54,413 nucleotides of DNA from assembly GCA_903881565.1 (NCBI GenBank), contig CAIRTR010000121.1, positions 1 to 54,413 of the forward strand. The letters run 5' to 3'. Each line of letters begins with the position of its first letter. Positions within the stretch are counted from its first letter, which is position 1. Of the stretch, positions 38,356 to 51,486 are shown piece by piece. A program made the position numbers and the translations under genes. The notes beneath the pieces were generated by a model. That model searched no databases and was not told the DNA's origin. It saw nothing but the letters and a program-made list of their open reading frames with translations. Source of the stretch: Oligoflexia bacterium. GTDB lineage: Bacteria; Bdellovibrionota; UBA1018.

Positions 38356-39856
38356 CGGAGAGGCTCTCGGGCGAGACCCCTTTGCTTTGATAATAGGCTG
38401 AGCGCGCCTTTTGATAGTCTTTCAGATCGCTCGCAAGCTGTTTTTGGATTTCGAAAATATGCCCTTCGGTCTCCTTTAGCTCTAATACAAGCGCGCTATC
38501 CTGCTCCTGTCGATCAGGAAGTGTGCCGATGGGTTTTAATTTTTCCAGGAGCCTACTCTGCGTTGGCTGCGCGCTGTGAAAAACAACCAACGTCTCGAGT
38601 ACGCGCTGACAGCTCGAATCCATCTCGTTCCGGGCAGTAAACGTTTTCCGCCCCAACTTCCCTGAAGCGTAGAACCCGAGCGCATAATCGGCCTGCCTAT
38701 TTCCCGAGGACGGCGAGTCATCAAATGAGTAGGACCCCTTAAGGGCGACGATTAAGTCCAGTGCCTCGTCTTCAAAACCCAGCGAAACACTTGCTGACGC
38801 CTTCTGATAAAAATCAGAGCTGAGGGCGGCATTGATTAGAAATGCCAAAAGTGGGTCGTCAAAAATTTTGTTTTTGCGTGCGAAAAAATCAAGCGACGAG
38901 ACCACGTCTTGCTTTTCTGCCGGGTTCCCATACTCCAAGACATATTTTATCCGCGCAGATGCCGAAACATCCCAGCCGCGCTTCTTTCCTAAAGCCGCAA
39001 GCCAATGCTCCCGAAGTTGGATTTCGAAGGACCTTTTTTCTTCTTTTGCGGTTGGATTTACCTTTTCATTAAGCCCAGCAAGGAGCTCGAAGCCATTCGT
39101 AGTGAGCGCCGCTCCCAGTTTAAAGGAGGGCTTTAAACCAATTCCAAACGAACTTGCAGCACCATACCATCCTAAGCGAAGCGAGTCGTTCTCAAGCTTC
39201 AGAAACCAGCCTGAAAGGCCAATGTTTCCCTGATTTGTAGCTAGCTCGCCGGCAAGTGCGGCGATGGCAATAAGGATCGCATTGTTGGCAATCCCGGTTT
39301 TTATTTTATCCCATCCCGCCTGACCTTTAGGGAAAAACGGGGTTTTCGTTGCGACCAGGTAGACCCCAAGATCCACAAGTTCATCGACTGTAAAATAACC
39401 CGGAAGCGAACGAACAAAGCTTGTAACGATTTGCTCCGCGTCTTTTGAGGAAACCGTAAGCACTACAGGATCAATGTCCTGTGCTTGATTTGTTGCAGTG
39501 GCAGGCGCGTGATCCAATTGCATGGTCGAAACCCGCTCGGCAATTGCCGAATAGAGACGAAGTCGTATTTGGGGCGGCAACAGTCCAAGCTTGGCCGCCG
39601 TCGTTGGGGAAAGCGTCCAGGGGTCTCCCACAACACGATCAATTTGTTCGCTGGAATGGAAAATCGGCAATTCGCCGACCATGATGACAAACTTATTGGC
39701 AAGCTTTCCAAATTGACCCGTATCCTTTTGCGAAACATCACCGGGTAAAGATGCGCGGCTGTCTTCGCCAATGGCGGGTCGATACCCAAAAAGGGCGCCG
39801 AGCGCAAAGCACAGGATAAATATTAGGCAAATCCGCCTTTGAGAGACAAGCCTCAT
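38258..39856 (-). CDS. Secreted protein of unknown function
   Basis: 532 residues from the ATG at 39856 (a TTG at 39859 is the alternative). The N-terminus is a signal peptide (Arg-rich start, hydrophobic LIFILCFALGALFG, then IGED). I recognise no family. Residues about 205-400 show alternating polar/apolar segments such as KPSFKLGAALTTNGFELLAG and KASASVSLGFEDEALDLIVAL, compatible with an outer-membrane barrel or beta-rich fold. The last 100 residues are helical and charged. It lies beyond the atpE terminator, so it probably has its own promoter, and it converges on uvrA with a 98-bp coding overlap. Confidence 0.7.
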   Translation of the reverse strand: MRLVSQRRICLIFILCFALGALFGYRPAIGEDSRASLPGDVSQKDTGQFGKLANKFVIMVGELPIFHSSEQIDRVVGDPWTLSPTTAAKLGLLPPQIRLRLYSAIAERVSTMQLDHAPATATNQAQDIDPVVLTVSSKDAEQIVTSFVRSLPGYFTVDELVDLGVYLVATKTPFFPKGQAGWDKIKTGIANNAILIAIAALAGELATNQGNIGLSGWFLKLENDSLRLGWYGAASSFGIGLKPSFKLGAALTTNGFELLAGLNEKVNPTAKEEKRSFEIQLREHWLAALGKKRGWDVSASARIKYVLEYGNPAEKQDVVSSLDFFARKNKIFDDPLLAFLINAALSSDFYQKASASVSLGFEDEALDLIVALKGSYSFDDSPSSGNRQADYALGFYASGKLGRKTFTARNEMDSSCQRVLETLVVFHSAQPTQSRLLEKLKPIGTLPDRQEQDSALVLELKETEGHIFEIQKQLASDLKDYQKARSAYYQSKGVSPESLSVTDGPLSSADFLEVLAALDFSDATDMDVKMSP

Positions 39857-39997
39857 CAACGGCTTAGGATTGCAGACTTCGTGCCTACCAAGGGGGGCTT
39901 TCTTGGTTTTCCGTGCGGGATTATTGGACTTTTATTGGGCCTGCTCACTGGAAAAGACGAAGAATCAGATCCCCTGTCTCAGGATTTGACAGGTGCC

Positions 39998-40034
39998 AAA
40001 AAAAAAGCCGAAGCGGGAGTGACCCTGCTTCGGC
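39998..40034 (-). terminator. Rho-independent terminator after atpE
   Basis: On the minus strand GCCGAAGC pairs with GCTTCGGC (40027-40034 with 40007-40014), extended by a bulged GGG/CCC, and is followed by nine T (40006-39998). It lies about 30 bases past the atpE stop and ends the dnaN-to-atpE direction of transcription. The rest of 39857-39997 shows no gene. Confidence 0.9.
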
Positions 40035-40065
40035 CTCAAAACATGTTCTCGGCTTGAATTCGAGA

Positions 40066-40374
40066 TTAGATCTTCACGAAAGCAATAACGAAGGCATAGA
40101 GAACCAGTGACTCAATAAGAGCCAAACCGATAATCATTGGAACGAAAATTTTACCTTGAGCAGCAGGATTGCGTGCAATCCCTTCCAGGGCGGCGGCAGC
40201 CGTTTTCCCTTGTCCCAAAGAACCGCCGAATGCCGCAAGACCGATTGCGAGCGCTGCGCCCAAGGATCGGTATTGATCGCCTCCAGCTGCGGCGCCGTCA
40301 TTGGCCATCGCTGCTGTTGCAAAAAAGGCCACAAGCAAAGTACTCACTACAAAAAACGCTTTACGAAAAGTCAT
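40066..40374 (-). CDS. atpE: F0F1 ATP synthase subunit c with N-terminal signal-like segment
   Basis: Forms the rotary c-ring in the inner membrane. The 102 residues are longer than the usual 75-90 because the first 24 (hydrophobic FFVVSTLLVAFF, then AMA) look like a cleavable signal peptide. The two-helix hairpin follows. The ion site shows Gln55 (LGQGK), Glu88-Ser89 (LIESL) and Tyr93. The Gln-to-Glu spacing of 33 equals that of the Na+-binding c subunit of Ilyobacter tartaricus (Q32, E65, S66, Y70), but T67 is Leu here. It follows atpB by 19 bp and precedes a strong terminator. Confidence 0.95.
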   Translation of the reverse strand: MTFRKAFFVVSTLLVAFFATAAMANDGAAAGGDQYRSLGAALAIGLAAFGGSLGQGKTAAAALEGIARNPAAQGKIFVPMIIGLALIESLVLYAFVIAFVKI

Positions 40375-40393
40375 CGAAGTTTCTCCCTTTCTC

Positions 40394-41107
40394 TTAATGA
40401 TCGTGTGCTGTTGACAATGATATATAGACCATCGTCATCAAACAGAAGACGAAAGCCTGAATAAAGGCCACAAACACTCCTAACCCATAAAAAACTACGG
40501 GCAGAAGGTATGGAACCAAACTACTAAAAACCCCTAAAACGACGTGATCTCCCATGATGTTCCCACGGAGACGAAGCGCCAATGAAAGCGGCCTAAAAAC
40601 ATGGGAGGCGACTTCAATAACTAGCATTAATGGCGAGAGCCAAAGAATGGGGCCCAAGAAATGTTTCAAATAAGCAATGCCATGGGCCCTGAGCCCCGCA
40701 AAATTGTAGTAGATAAAAACAAATGCGCCCAAGGCGAGTGTTGTATTTAAGTTATCGGTCGGAGGTAAAAGTCCTGGGATCAACCCCACAATATTAGCTG
40801 TAAAAATAAAGACGAAAAGTGTCCCAATAACCGGGAAATAAATCGGGGCTTCATGATGACCAAGGACAGATTCGGTGAGTTTAAAAAGACTTTCGGCCGC
40901 GATCTCAAAAAAGTTACGGAAAGTAAGGGTTGAGTCTGGAACAAGCGCGCCCTCAGAGGTCTTCATGACGTGCGCAAGCTGTTGTCTGGCAACCCAAGTT
41001 GATACCACGAGCAAAACAGCGACAACTCCAGCCATCACAACGTGATTTGGATAGTCCCTTAAGACGGGTACAAAATGCAGCCAATTAAAGCCATGCCCCT
41101 CATGCAT
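40394..41107 (-). CDS. atpB: F0F1 ATP synthase subunit a
   Basis: The stator channel subunit in the inner membrane, 237 residues with about six helices. The essential arginine region is RPLSLALRLRGNIMGDH, and the last helices (FVAFIQAFVFCLMTMVYI) match the family. The His-rich N-terminus (HEGHG) faces the periplasm. Its start overlaps the preceding small gene by 8 bp. The F1 genes and subunit b are not in this window. Confidence 0.96.
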   Translation of the reverse strand: MHEGHGFNWLHFVPVLRDYPNHVVMAGVVAVLLVVSTWVARQQLAHVMKTSEGALVPDSTLTFRNFFEIAAESLFKLTESVLGHHEAPIYFPVIGTLFVFIFTANIVGLIPGLLPPTDNLNTTLALGAFVFIYYNFAGLRAHGIAYLKHFLGPILWLSPLMLVIEVASHVFRPLSLALRLRGNIMGDHVVLGVFSSLVPYLLPVVFYGLGVFVAFIQAFVFCLMTMVYISLSTAHDH

Positions 41108-41501
41108 GTTTCAAAACCCTCTGACTCCACAAAAACCCGCCAAAAAGCGGGACGATTACTAAAGTCCCCAACCCCAAAAACATCGAAAGTTTTGAGATCG
41201 AGGTGCTAAAAAACAACACTATTCCAAAAGCTCCTAAGCAACCTATCTTAAGAAATCCCCAATAGAAAGACTGAATTATAAGGGCCGGTCTTTTTTCAAG
41301 ATCCTTTTCTTCAATCGCCACAAGGGATAAGAGGCTTTGAACAACTCTGGAAAGGGCTAAAAGATCTAGAACGGAAAGGCCCCAAAAAGCTAAAAACCAG
41401 GGCGCTGCCGATAGTGCTCCTGCGGGAAGCGCCACGGAGAGAATCCCGCCAGCCGCCAGCCAGGCCACCGAACACCAGAAGAATGGTTTTAGTTGGTCCA
41501 C
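41100..41501 (-). CDS. AtpI-like small membrane protein
   Basis: A 133-residue protein with about four hydrophobic helices (near 10-25, 30-50, 80-100 and 105-125). Sequence signatures are weak. The place between the AtpQ-like gene and atpB matches the usual position of atpI, whose product helps to assemble the c-ring. It directly abuts the upstream gene (stop at 41502) and overlaps atpB by 8 bp. The call is by context. Confidence 0.6.
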   Translation of the reverse strand: MDQLKPFFWCSVAWLAAGGILSVALPAGALSAAPWFLAFWGLSVLDLLALSRVVQSLLSLVAIEEKDLEKRPALIIQSFYWGFLKIGCLGAFGIVLFFSTSISKLSMFLGLGTLVIVPLFGGFLWSQRVLKHA

Positions 41502-41729
41502 TTAAGAACTCCGATCCTTTTGCGATAAAAGGTACATTTTATACATTGCCAGGCTTAGTCCCGCAGTCGAAAAAAGCAAAAGCACCCACCAGGGGGCTTT
41601 CCACTGATGCCAAAAATAATAACCAAGCGCGACTCCCGCGCCGGAGTAACCCAAAAGATCCACGATAATCACCGAAAAATAGCCCACTTTCCGGAGCATG
41701 CTCTGATTCGTCTCGTTCTCGTCTTTCAT
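41502..41729 (-). CDS. AtpQ/AtpZ-like F0 assembly protein
   Basis: A 75-residue protein with two predicted helices: VGYFSVIIVDLLGYSGAGVALGY and PWWVLLLFSTAGLSLAMYKMY. It resembles the small AtpQ/AtpZ proteins (F0F1-ATPase subunit, putative Ca2+/Mg2+ transporter family) encoded ahead of atpI and atpB. It is probably first in the short atpQ-atpI-atpB-atpE group, 46 bp after the BamD-like gene. Confidence 0.65.
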   Translation of the reverse strand: MKDENETNQSMLRKVGYFSVIIVDLLGYSGAGVALGYYFWHQWKAPWWVLLLFSTAGLSLAMYKMYLLSQKDRSS

Positions 41730-41775
41730 TCTATCCTTGGAGTATCCGGGTGGGTAACATGAAGCTCTGCAAAAT

Positions 41776-42660
41776 TCAACGACTGCGCTGGAGTTTTCGC
41801 TCTCGAATTCGAGCTAGCCTAATTTGGACGACCTTCGGCGATGGGTAGGTGGATTTGATTGCCTCATAATTATTATATGCCGCATCAAGCTGGTCCATTT
41901 CCTCTAGACAAGAGGCCATTCCAAATTTTGCCTCCGGCACGAGTGTGCTCTTCGGATATTTCTGAATAAACGCCTCATAGGCATCAATCGCTTCTTGGTA
42001 AGTTTCATGCGCCTGGCCGTGTCCGCTGGGGTGCTGCTCGCCCCGGGTGTAAAGGGTTACCCCAACTTCAAAAGCCGCGCGCTCGGCCCAGCTGCTTTTG
42101 GGGTGTGCCTTTGAAATTTCTCGAAAGGCTTTAAGCGCATCATCAAATTCTGCTCTAAAAAAATGGCTCTTCCCAATTCGAACAGTGAATTCGGCCGCCT
42201 CGTCCTCTGTTGGCTTTTTTGCAAGCAAGGCCTGGTAGTGCTGAATGGCCTGATCGTACTGCTCTAGTTTTGAAAATAGAATCTCTCCGATCAACTTTTG
42301 GGCCTCCCAATAGTTTGGGTTATCGGAGTTAATGGGATTCCCCACAAAAAGCTGCAGTTTTCTTAAGGCTTCAGAATAATGCGAGAGAAAAAAAACCTGG
42401 GTAAAGGCTGCGCGAAAGAGGGCCTGCTGCCCAATTTTTCCCCGCGTATCTTGAACGGTCGCCCGTTCAAATTCTGAAACTGCAGCGGCATATTTGCCGT
42501 CGTTCCAGAGTTTTTCTCCAAGAATATAATGGCTTTTCGCGCCATTTGCGCTGCAACCTATCACCCCTAAAGCAAGACACAGCGAAAGGACGCTCCTGGC
42601 CCTATAATATCGCCCCTTACTCAGTGGGTGTTTCGTTTGCTGGTGCTGGACCTGCGTCAC
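41776..42660 (-). CDS. TPR lipoprotein, BamD-like
   Basis: 294 residues with a hydrophobic leader and lipobox ([14 protein letters not shown]), so the mature protein is a lipoprotein starting at Cys. TPR-like helices follow ([55 protein letters not shown]), as in BamD/YfiO, which helps to insert outer membrane proteins. The start is uncertain: a GTG at 42660, with AGGAG just upstream, puts 44 bp inside the gyrA 3' end. It may instead be a different TPR lipoprotein such as CpoB-like. Confidence 0.72.
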   Translation of the reverse strand: MTQVQHQQTKHPLSKGRYYRARSVLSLCLALGVIGCSANGAKSHYILGEKLWNDGKYAAAVSEFERATVQDTRGKIGQQALFRAAFTQVFFLSHYSEALRKLQLFVGNPINSDNPNYWEAQKLIGEILFSKLEQYDQAIQHYQALLAKKPTEDEAAEFTVRIGKSHFFRAEFDDALKAFREISKAHPKSSWAERAAFEVGVTLYTRGEQHPSGHGQAHETYQEAIDAYEAFIQKYPKSTLVPEAKFGMASCLEEMDQLDAAYNNYEAIKSTYPSPKVVQIRLARIRERKLQRSR

Positions 42661-45142
42661 TTGCTCCTGCCTCGCTGGCGATCACCGGTTCCGATGATTC
42701 TGCCATGTACTCGAAAGACACAACTTTCTCGCCTTGTGAAACGGTCATGACGCGAACGCCTTGTGTATTCCGACCTTGTTCCGAAATTTCTCCCACATGG
42801 ACACGAATCATCTGACCCCGATTTGAGACAAGCATCACGTCGTCTTTAGGAAGGACTTGACGTGTTCCCATGATGGGACCGTTTTTGTCCGTAGTTTTCA
42901 TTGTAATGATCCCTTTGCCGCCTCGACTTTGGGTGCGATACTCAGAAACCGGCGTACGTTTGCCATAGCCGCTTTCGGTCATCGTTAAAATCTCAAAGTT
43001 CTCCGCGGCGCGGTTAAGCACTTCAAGGGCGACGACTTGATCGCCTTCATCTAAACTCATTCCGATTACGCCTCGGGCCGTGCGTCCCATTGGGCGAACA
43101 TCTTCTTCGCTGAAGCGAATGCTCATGCCGTCTTTCGAGCAAAGGAAAATGTCGTTATTTGAATTCGTAACTCGTGCGCTGATGAGCTCGTCGCCATCGT
43201 CAGTCGAAATCGCGACGATCCCCATTGTACGAACGTTACTGAAGTCACTCAGTGGCGTCTTTTTGATGATCCCCTTACGAGTCACCATCACGATAAACTC
43301 AGACTCCTTGAATTCACGCACTGGTAAAATGGCCTTAATCTTTTCTCCTGCTTGCAACGAGACCAGATTAACAACCGCTTTGCCTTTGGCGCCACGGGTG
43401 GCTTCGGGAACCTTGTAAACCTTTAACCAGTAAACGCGTCCGCGATCCGTGAAGCAGAGTAAAAAACTTAGGGTGTTGGTCCGATAAATTGCCGTCACAA
43501 AATCTTCGTCGCCTGTAGTGACCCCACGAACGCCCTTGCCTCCGCGATGCTGGCTTCGAAAAGAACTTGGATCTGAGCGCTTCACATACCCTGTGTGCGT
43601 AATGGAAACGAGGGTTTCGACGTCGGCAATCAGGTCTTCAACTTCAAACTCTGAATCGCCTCCATAGACAATCTCGGTACGCCGTTTGTCCCCAAATCTT
43701 TCACGAACTTCAAGCAGCTCTTCACTGATTTTTTCAAAAACGAGCTTTTCGCTAGCCAAAAGGGTTCGGAGGTCCGCGATGAGAAGAAGGAGGCCTTTAT
43801 ATTCTTCGATGATCTTGTCGCGCTCAAGACCCGTCAAACGCTGAAGCTTCATGTCCAAAATCGCTTGCGCTTGTAGATCGCTAAAGGAGAAGTGACTAAT
43901 TAAACCCAAGCGTGCTTCTTCAGGATTCTTCGATCTTTTGATTAACGCAATGACCTCATCGAGGTGTTCGACCGCGCGCTTTAAGCCCTCCAAAATATGA
44001 AGGCGGGCTTCAGCTTTTTTAAGCTCAAAAACAGTCCTGCGGACCACGACGTCTTTTCGGTGTTCGATGAACGCCCAAAGCATGTCTCTAAGATTAAACG
44101 TCCGGGGCTGGCCGTGGTGAATGGCGAGCATGTTTAAGCCGAAGTTTTCCTGAAGCTGTGTCAGCTTGAAAAGCCGATTCAGAATGACGTTCGCATTTTC
44201 ACCTTTTTTGGTTTCAATAACCACGCGCATTCCGGTGCGATCAGATTCGTCGCGAAGATCAGAAATTCCTTCAACCTTTTTATCTCGAACCAAGTCGGCA
44301 ATTTTCTCGATCATCTTGGCTTTGTTAACTTGGTAAGGGAGTTCCGTGATCACGATTCGCTCGCGATCGCCTTTATAGGTTTCGATTTCGGTGCGTGCAC
44401 GCATGGTGACTGAGCCGCGTCCCGTGCGATAGGCTTCGCGAATATTATCGCCCCCGAACATGTACGCGCCCGTCGGGAAGTCGGGTCCCTTGATGTATTG
44501 AAGCATGGCGTTCGTATCTAAGGCAGGATCTTTGATCAGCGCGAGAGCCGCGTCGACTACTTCTGTGAGGTTGTGGGGAGGGATATTTGTTGCCATCCCG
44601 ACAGCGATCCCGGAGGAGCCGTTTACAAGAAGGTTTGGAATTCGAGAAGGAAGAACGAGCGGCTCCATAATGGTGCCGTCATAGTTTGGCCCTAGATCGA
44701 CGGTTTCCTTGTCGAGGTCAGCCAAAAGCTCATCCGTTATTTTGGCCATGCGGATTTCGGTATAACGCATGGCGGCTGCTGAGTCGCCGTCGATGGAGCC
44801 GAAGTTTCCTTGGCCGTCAATCAAGGGATAGCGAAGGGAGAAATCCTGCGCCATTCGAACAATCGTATCGTAAACGGCGGTATCTCCGTGAGGATGGTAT
44901 TTACCGAGAACATCCCCGACCACACGAGCGGACTTTTTATAGGCTTTGTTGTGGGTATTGCCCATGTCGTACATCGCGTAAAGAGCGCGACGGTGAACGG
45001 GCTTTAGACCATCCCGGACGTCGGGAAGGGCGCGGCCGACGATAACGCTCATCGCGTAATCGAGATAGGCTCCACGCATTTCCTCTTCAATTGTTACGAC
45101 GACTGTGCCTTTTTCGGGCGCTGTTGTTCCTGTTTCACTCAT
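42617..45142 (-). CDS. gyrA: DNA gyrase subunit A
   Basis: The DNA-cleaving and wrapping subunit of gyrase, which introduces negative supercoils. 841 residues from the ATG at 45142; a GTG at 45148 lies two codons upstream. The catalytic Tyr127 lies in MRYTEIRM. The C-terminal domain has beta-pinwheel repeats and the GyrA box QSRGGKG near 765. The quinolone region reads [10 protein letters not shown], with Thr88 at the position of E. coli Ser83 and Asp kept at the Asp87 position. The gene follows fabH almost directly and overlaps the next lipoprotein gene. Confidence 0.98.
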   Translation of the reverse strand: MSETGTTAPEKGTVVVTIEEEMRGAYLDYAMSVIVGRALPDVRDGLKPVHRRALYAMYDMGNTHNKAYKKSARVVGDVLGKYHPHGDTAVYDTIVRMAQDFSLRYPLIDGQGNFGSIDGDSAAAMRYTEIRMAKITDELLADLDKETVDLGPNYDGTIMEPLVLPSRIPNLLVNGSSGIAVGMATNIPPHNLTEVVDAALALIKDPALDTNAMLQYIKGPDFPTGAYMFGGDNIREAYRTGRGSVTMRARTEIETYKGDRERIVITELPYQVNKAKMIEKIADLVRDKKVEGISDLRDESDRTGMRVVIETKKGENANVILNRLFKLTQLQENFGLNMLAIHHGQPRTFNLRDMLWAFIEHRKDVVVRRTVFELKKAEARLHILEGLKRAVEHLDEVIALIKRSKNPEEARLGLISHFSFSDLQAQAILDMKLQRLTGLERDKIIEEYKGLLLLIADLRTLLASEKLVFEKISEELLEVRERFGDKRRTEIVYGGDSEFEVEDLIADVETLVSITHTGYVKRSDPSSFRSQHRGGKGVRGVTTGDEDFVTAIYRTNTLSFLLCFTDRGRVYWLKVYKVPEATRGAKGKAVVNLVSLQAGEKIKAILPVREFKESEFIVMVTRKGIIKKTPLSDFSNVRTMGIVAISTDDGDELISARVTNSNNDIFLCSKDGMSIRFSEEDVRPMGRTARGVIGMSLDEGDQVVALEVLNRAAENFEILTMTESGYGKRTPVSEYRTQSRGGKGIITMKTTDKNGPIMGTRQVLPKDDVMLVSNRGQMIRVHVGEISEQGRNTQGVRVMTVSQGEKVVSFEYMAESSEPVIASEAGASDAGPAPANETPTE

Positions 45143-45148
45143 AATCAC

Positions 45149-49735
<4,587 letters not shown>

Positions 49736-49750
49736 CAAAAATTATAACGA

Positions 49751-50857
49751 CTACACCCTCATGGGCATCAAAACGTAGGTATGATTCTGTTCATTTAACC
49801 CTTTGATAATTCCGGGATTTAAACGATCCTTCAATTGAAGTTCCATTTTCTCAGATTTCTGAACCATCAGACAATCCAAAAAGTATTTGGAATTGAATCC
49901 TGTTTCAATTGGGTCACCCGTATACTCGATGTCGATCTCTTCACGTGCTTCACCCATTTCAGGGTTGTTAGAAGTAATGACGAGAACATTAGGCTGAACA
50001 GAGAATTTAATGCTGCGGCTCTTTTCGTTTGCCAAAAGGCTTACGCGTTTAATCGCCGAAGTGATGGTTTCTCGGTCCATTCTAATGACTTTATCCATCG
50101 TATGAGAGAGGAACACACGACAGTCAGGGTATTCGCCTTCGATCAATCGAATAAAAAGGTAAGAATCATTGTGTTTAACAAAGATATTTCCTCTTTCAAA
50201 CGAAAGCCCGACAGTTGAACCACCGAGACTTAAAAGTCGATAAATTTCTGCGAGTCCTTTTTTAGGGATAATCACTCCGCGCTTTAGGTCTGGCGGAGCC
50301 AAAAAGACTTCGTTATCCACAAAAGAGAGACGATAGCCGTCTGTCGCCGTCATGCGCGACAAGCCGTTTTCAAGTTGTTCAAAGAAGACACCATTTAAAT
50401 GATATCGGCTTGAATCTGTTGAAACCGCATACTGCGTCCGGTGAATCATATCGAGCAAGGACTCTGCCCGTGCGTCGATATATACTTTTTCGCTAAACTC
50501 AGGGAGTGCGGGATAATCTTCGGCCGGCATGCTGACGATATTGAATTTCGCCTTGCCGCAAAGAATCTCAACCCAGTTGTTATCTTTTTTATTAATCTGA
50601 AGTGGCTTGTCAGGAAGTTCTTTTACAATCTCTACAAAATGCTTTGAAGAGAGAGTTACTTTGCCGTTGGTCGACATCTCAACTGGCAGAGTAACTTGAA
50701 TTCCTATTTCCAAATCTGTAGCCGAAAGAAAAAGGATGTTGTTCTCCACAACACACAAAATGTTTCCAAGAATTGGAACCGTGTTTTTTCTCTCAACGAC
50801 TGCCTGAACCTTTTGTAGCGCTTCCCATAAGGGAGTGCGATGAATCGTAAAATTCAT
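49751..50857 (-). CDS. dnaN: DNA polymerase III beta sliding clamp
   Basis: The ring-shaped processivity clamp. 368 residues from the ATG at 50857. I chose this start because AGAGGT lies 7 bases upstream and because the N-terminus MNFTIHRTPLWEALQKVQAVVE matches the family; GTG and ATG codons at 50866 and 50863 are less likely. The end TYVLMPMRV is the usual C-terminus. It is the first gene left of the putative origin. dnaA, its usual upstream neighbour, is not there. Confidence 0.97.
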   Translation of the reverse strand: MNFTIHRTPLWEALQKVQAVVERKNTVPILGNILCVVENNILFLSATDLEIGIQVTLPVEMSTNGKVTLSSKHFVEIVKELPDKPLQINKKDNNWVEILCGKAKFNIVSMPAEDYPALPEFSEKVYIDARAESLLDMIHRTQYAVSTDSSRYHLNGVFFEQLENGLSRMTATDGYRLSFVDNEVFLAPPDLKRGVIIPKKGLAEIYRLLSLGGSTVGLSFERGNIFVKHNDSYLFIRLIEGEYPDCRVFLSHTMDKVIRMDRETITSAIKRVSLLANEKSRSIKFSVQPNVLVITSNNPEMGEAREEIDIEYTGDPIETGFNSKYFLDCLMVQKSEKMELQLKDRLNPGIIKGLNEQNHTYVLMPMRV

Positions 50858-50867
50858 AATCATCACC

Positions 50868-51476
50868 TCTTGTGTAATCCCTTATCACTATCTTGAAAGA
50901 AATATCTATAAAAGTTGTTAGTAGTAGTAGGGGACATGAATTCAGGGATAAGCGGGTTAACCAACTGAATTTAATGGATAAAGAAAAAGCACAGAATCGG
51001 GAATAAGCCTCAGGGATAGAATACCTCCGTTTAGGGATAAGTGGGAAGCAGGGGAAATCAACAGGGTTATCAATGGGGTATCAACATGGGGGTGACTGTT
51101 CAGATAGTAAGAGAGGGTGCTTTTTGTGTAATTTCTTAGAAATAAGGACTTCGAAGGAAGAAGGGGAAGGTTTCTTTTTAAGATATGAACATATCAATGC
51201 CGGCGAGTCGCTTAAGGGAGATGGGTATAAACAGCTGTTCAGATGAGGGAAATGTGTGAGGGAGGGATACCTTTTTAAGTCCTTGTAAAGACCGGGAAAA
51301 GATTATTTTTTGATAGGGATAACCGCGTGAATTAGCGGAGAAGTAAGGAGGGACCAAGTGAAAGAGTAAACAGTCGCGCACAGTATTTCAGGTGGTTATA
51401 AACATGAATATTCCCCCCTCCGGCGAGGTAGTTACAAAAAAAGGGGTGCGTCTCAGGAGTTGAGGCTCAAATGCCG
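50868..51476. other. oriC: Probable chromosomal replication origin (oriC)
   Basis: A non-coding stretch of about 600 bp beside dnaN. On the minus strand it has repeated DnaA-box-like 9-mers: TTATCCCTG (50943-50951), TTATCCCTA (51032-51040 and 51314-51322), CTATCCCTG (51011-51019), TTATCCATT (50973-50981) and TTATTCCCG (50998-51006). Weaker plus-strand ones are TTATCAATG (51067), GTATCAACA (51078, 7/9 to TTATCCACA) and TTATAAACA (51396, 7/9). The plus strand is strongly purine-rich at 51100-51380. A short minus-strand reading frame at 51178-51381 has no support as a gene. Confidence 0.72.
50895..50951 (-). other. DnaA box, GC stretch, DnaA-trio and AT-rich unwinding element
   Basis: Read on the minus strand toward dnaN: a DnaA-like box TTATCCCTG (50951-50943), 9 bases, then CCCC (50933-50930), then four CTA triplets (50930-50919). 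After these the sequence becomes AT-rich (50917-50895, with TTTATAGATATTTC). This order matches the basal unwinding module known from Bacillus subtilis, in which DnaA loads from a box onto trinucleotides of form 3'-(G/A)AT-5' and opens the duplex next to dnaN. The assignment is by pattern only. Confidence 0.65.
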
Positions 51477-51486
51477 ATAACAACAT

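Noticed and set aside
50919-50930. TAG repeat as a simple microsatellite
   Set aside because: Its position between a DnaA-like box with a GC stretch and an AT-rich tract beside dnaN fits a DnaA-trio element better.
51178-51381. Small minus-strand gene inside the origin region
   Set aside because: No ribosome site, low-complexity product and no recognisable motif; it overlaps a DnaA-box-like site.
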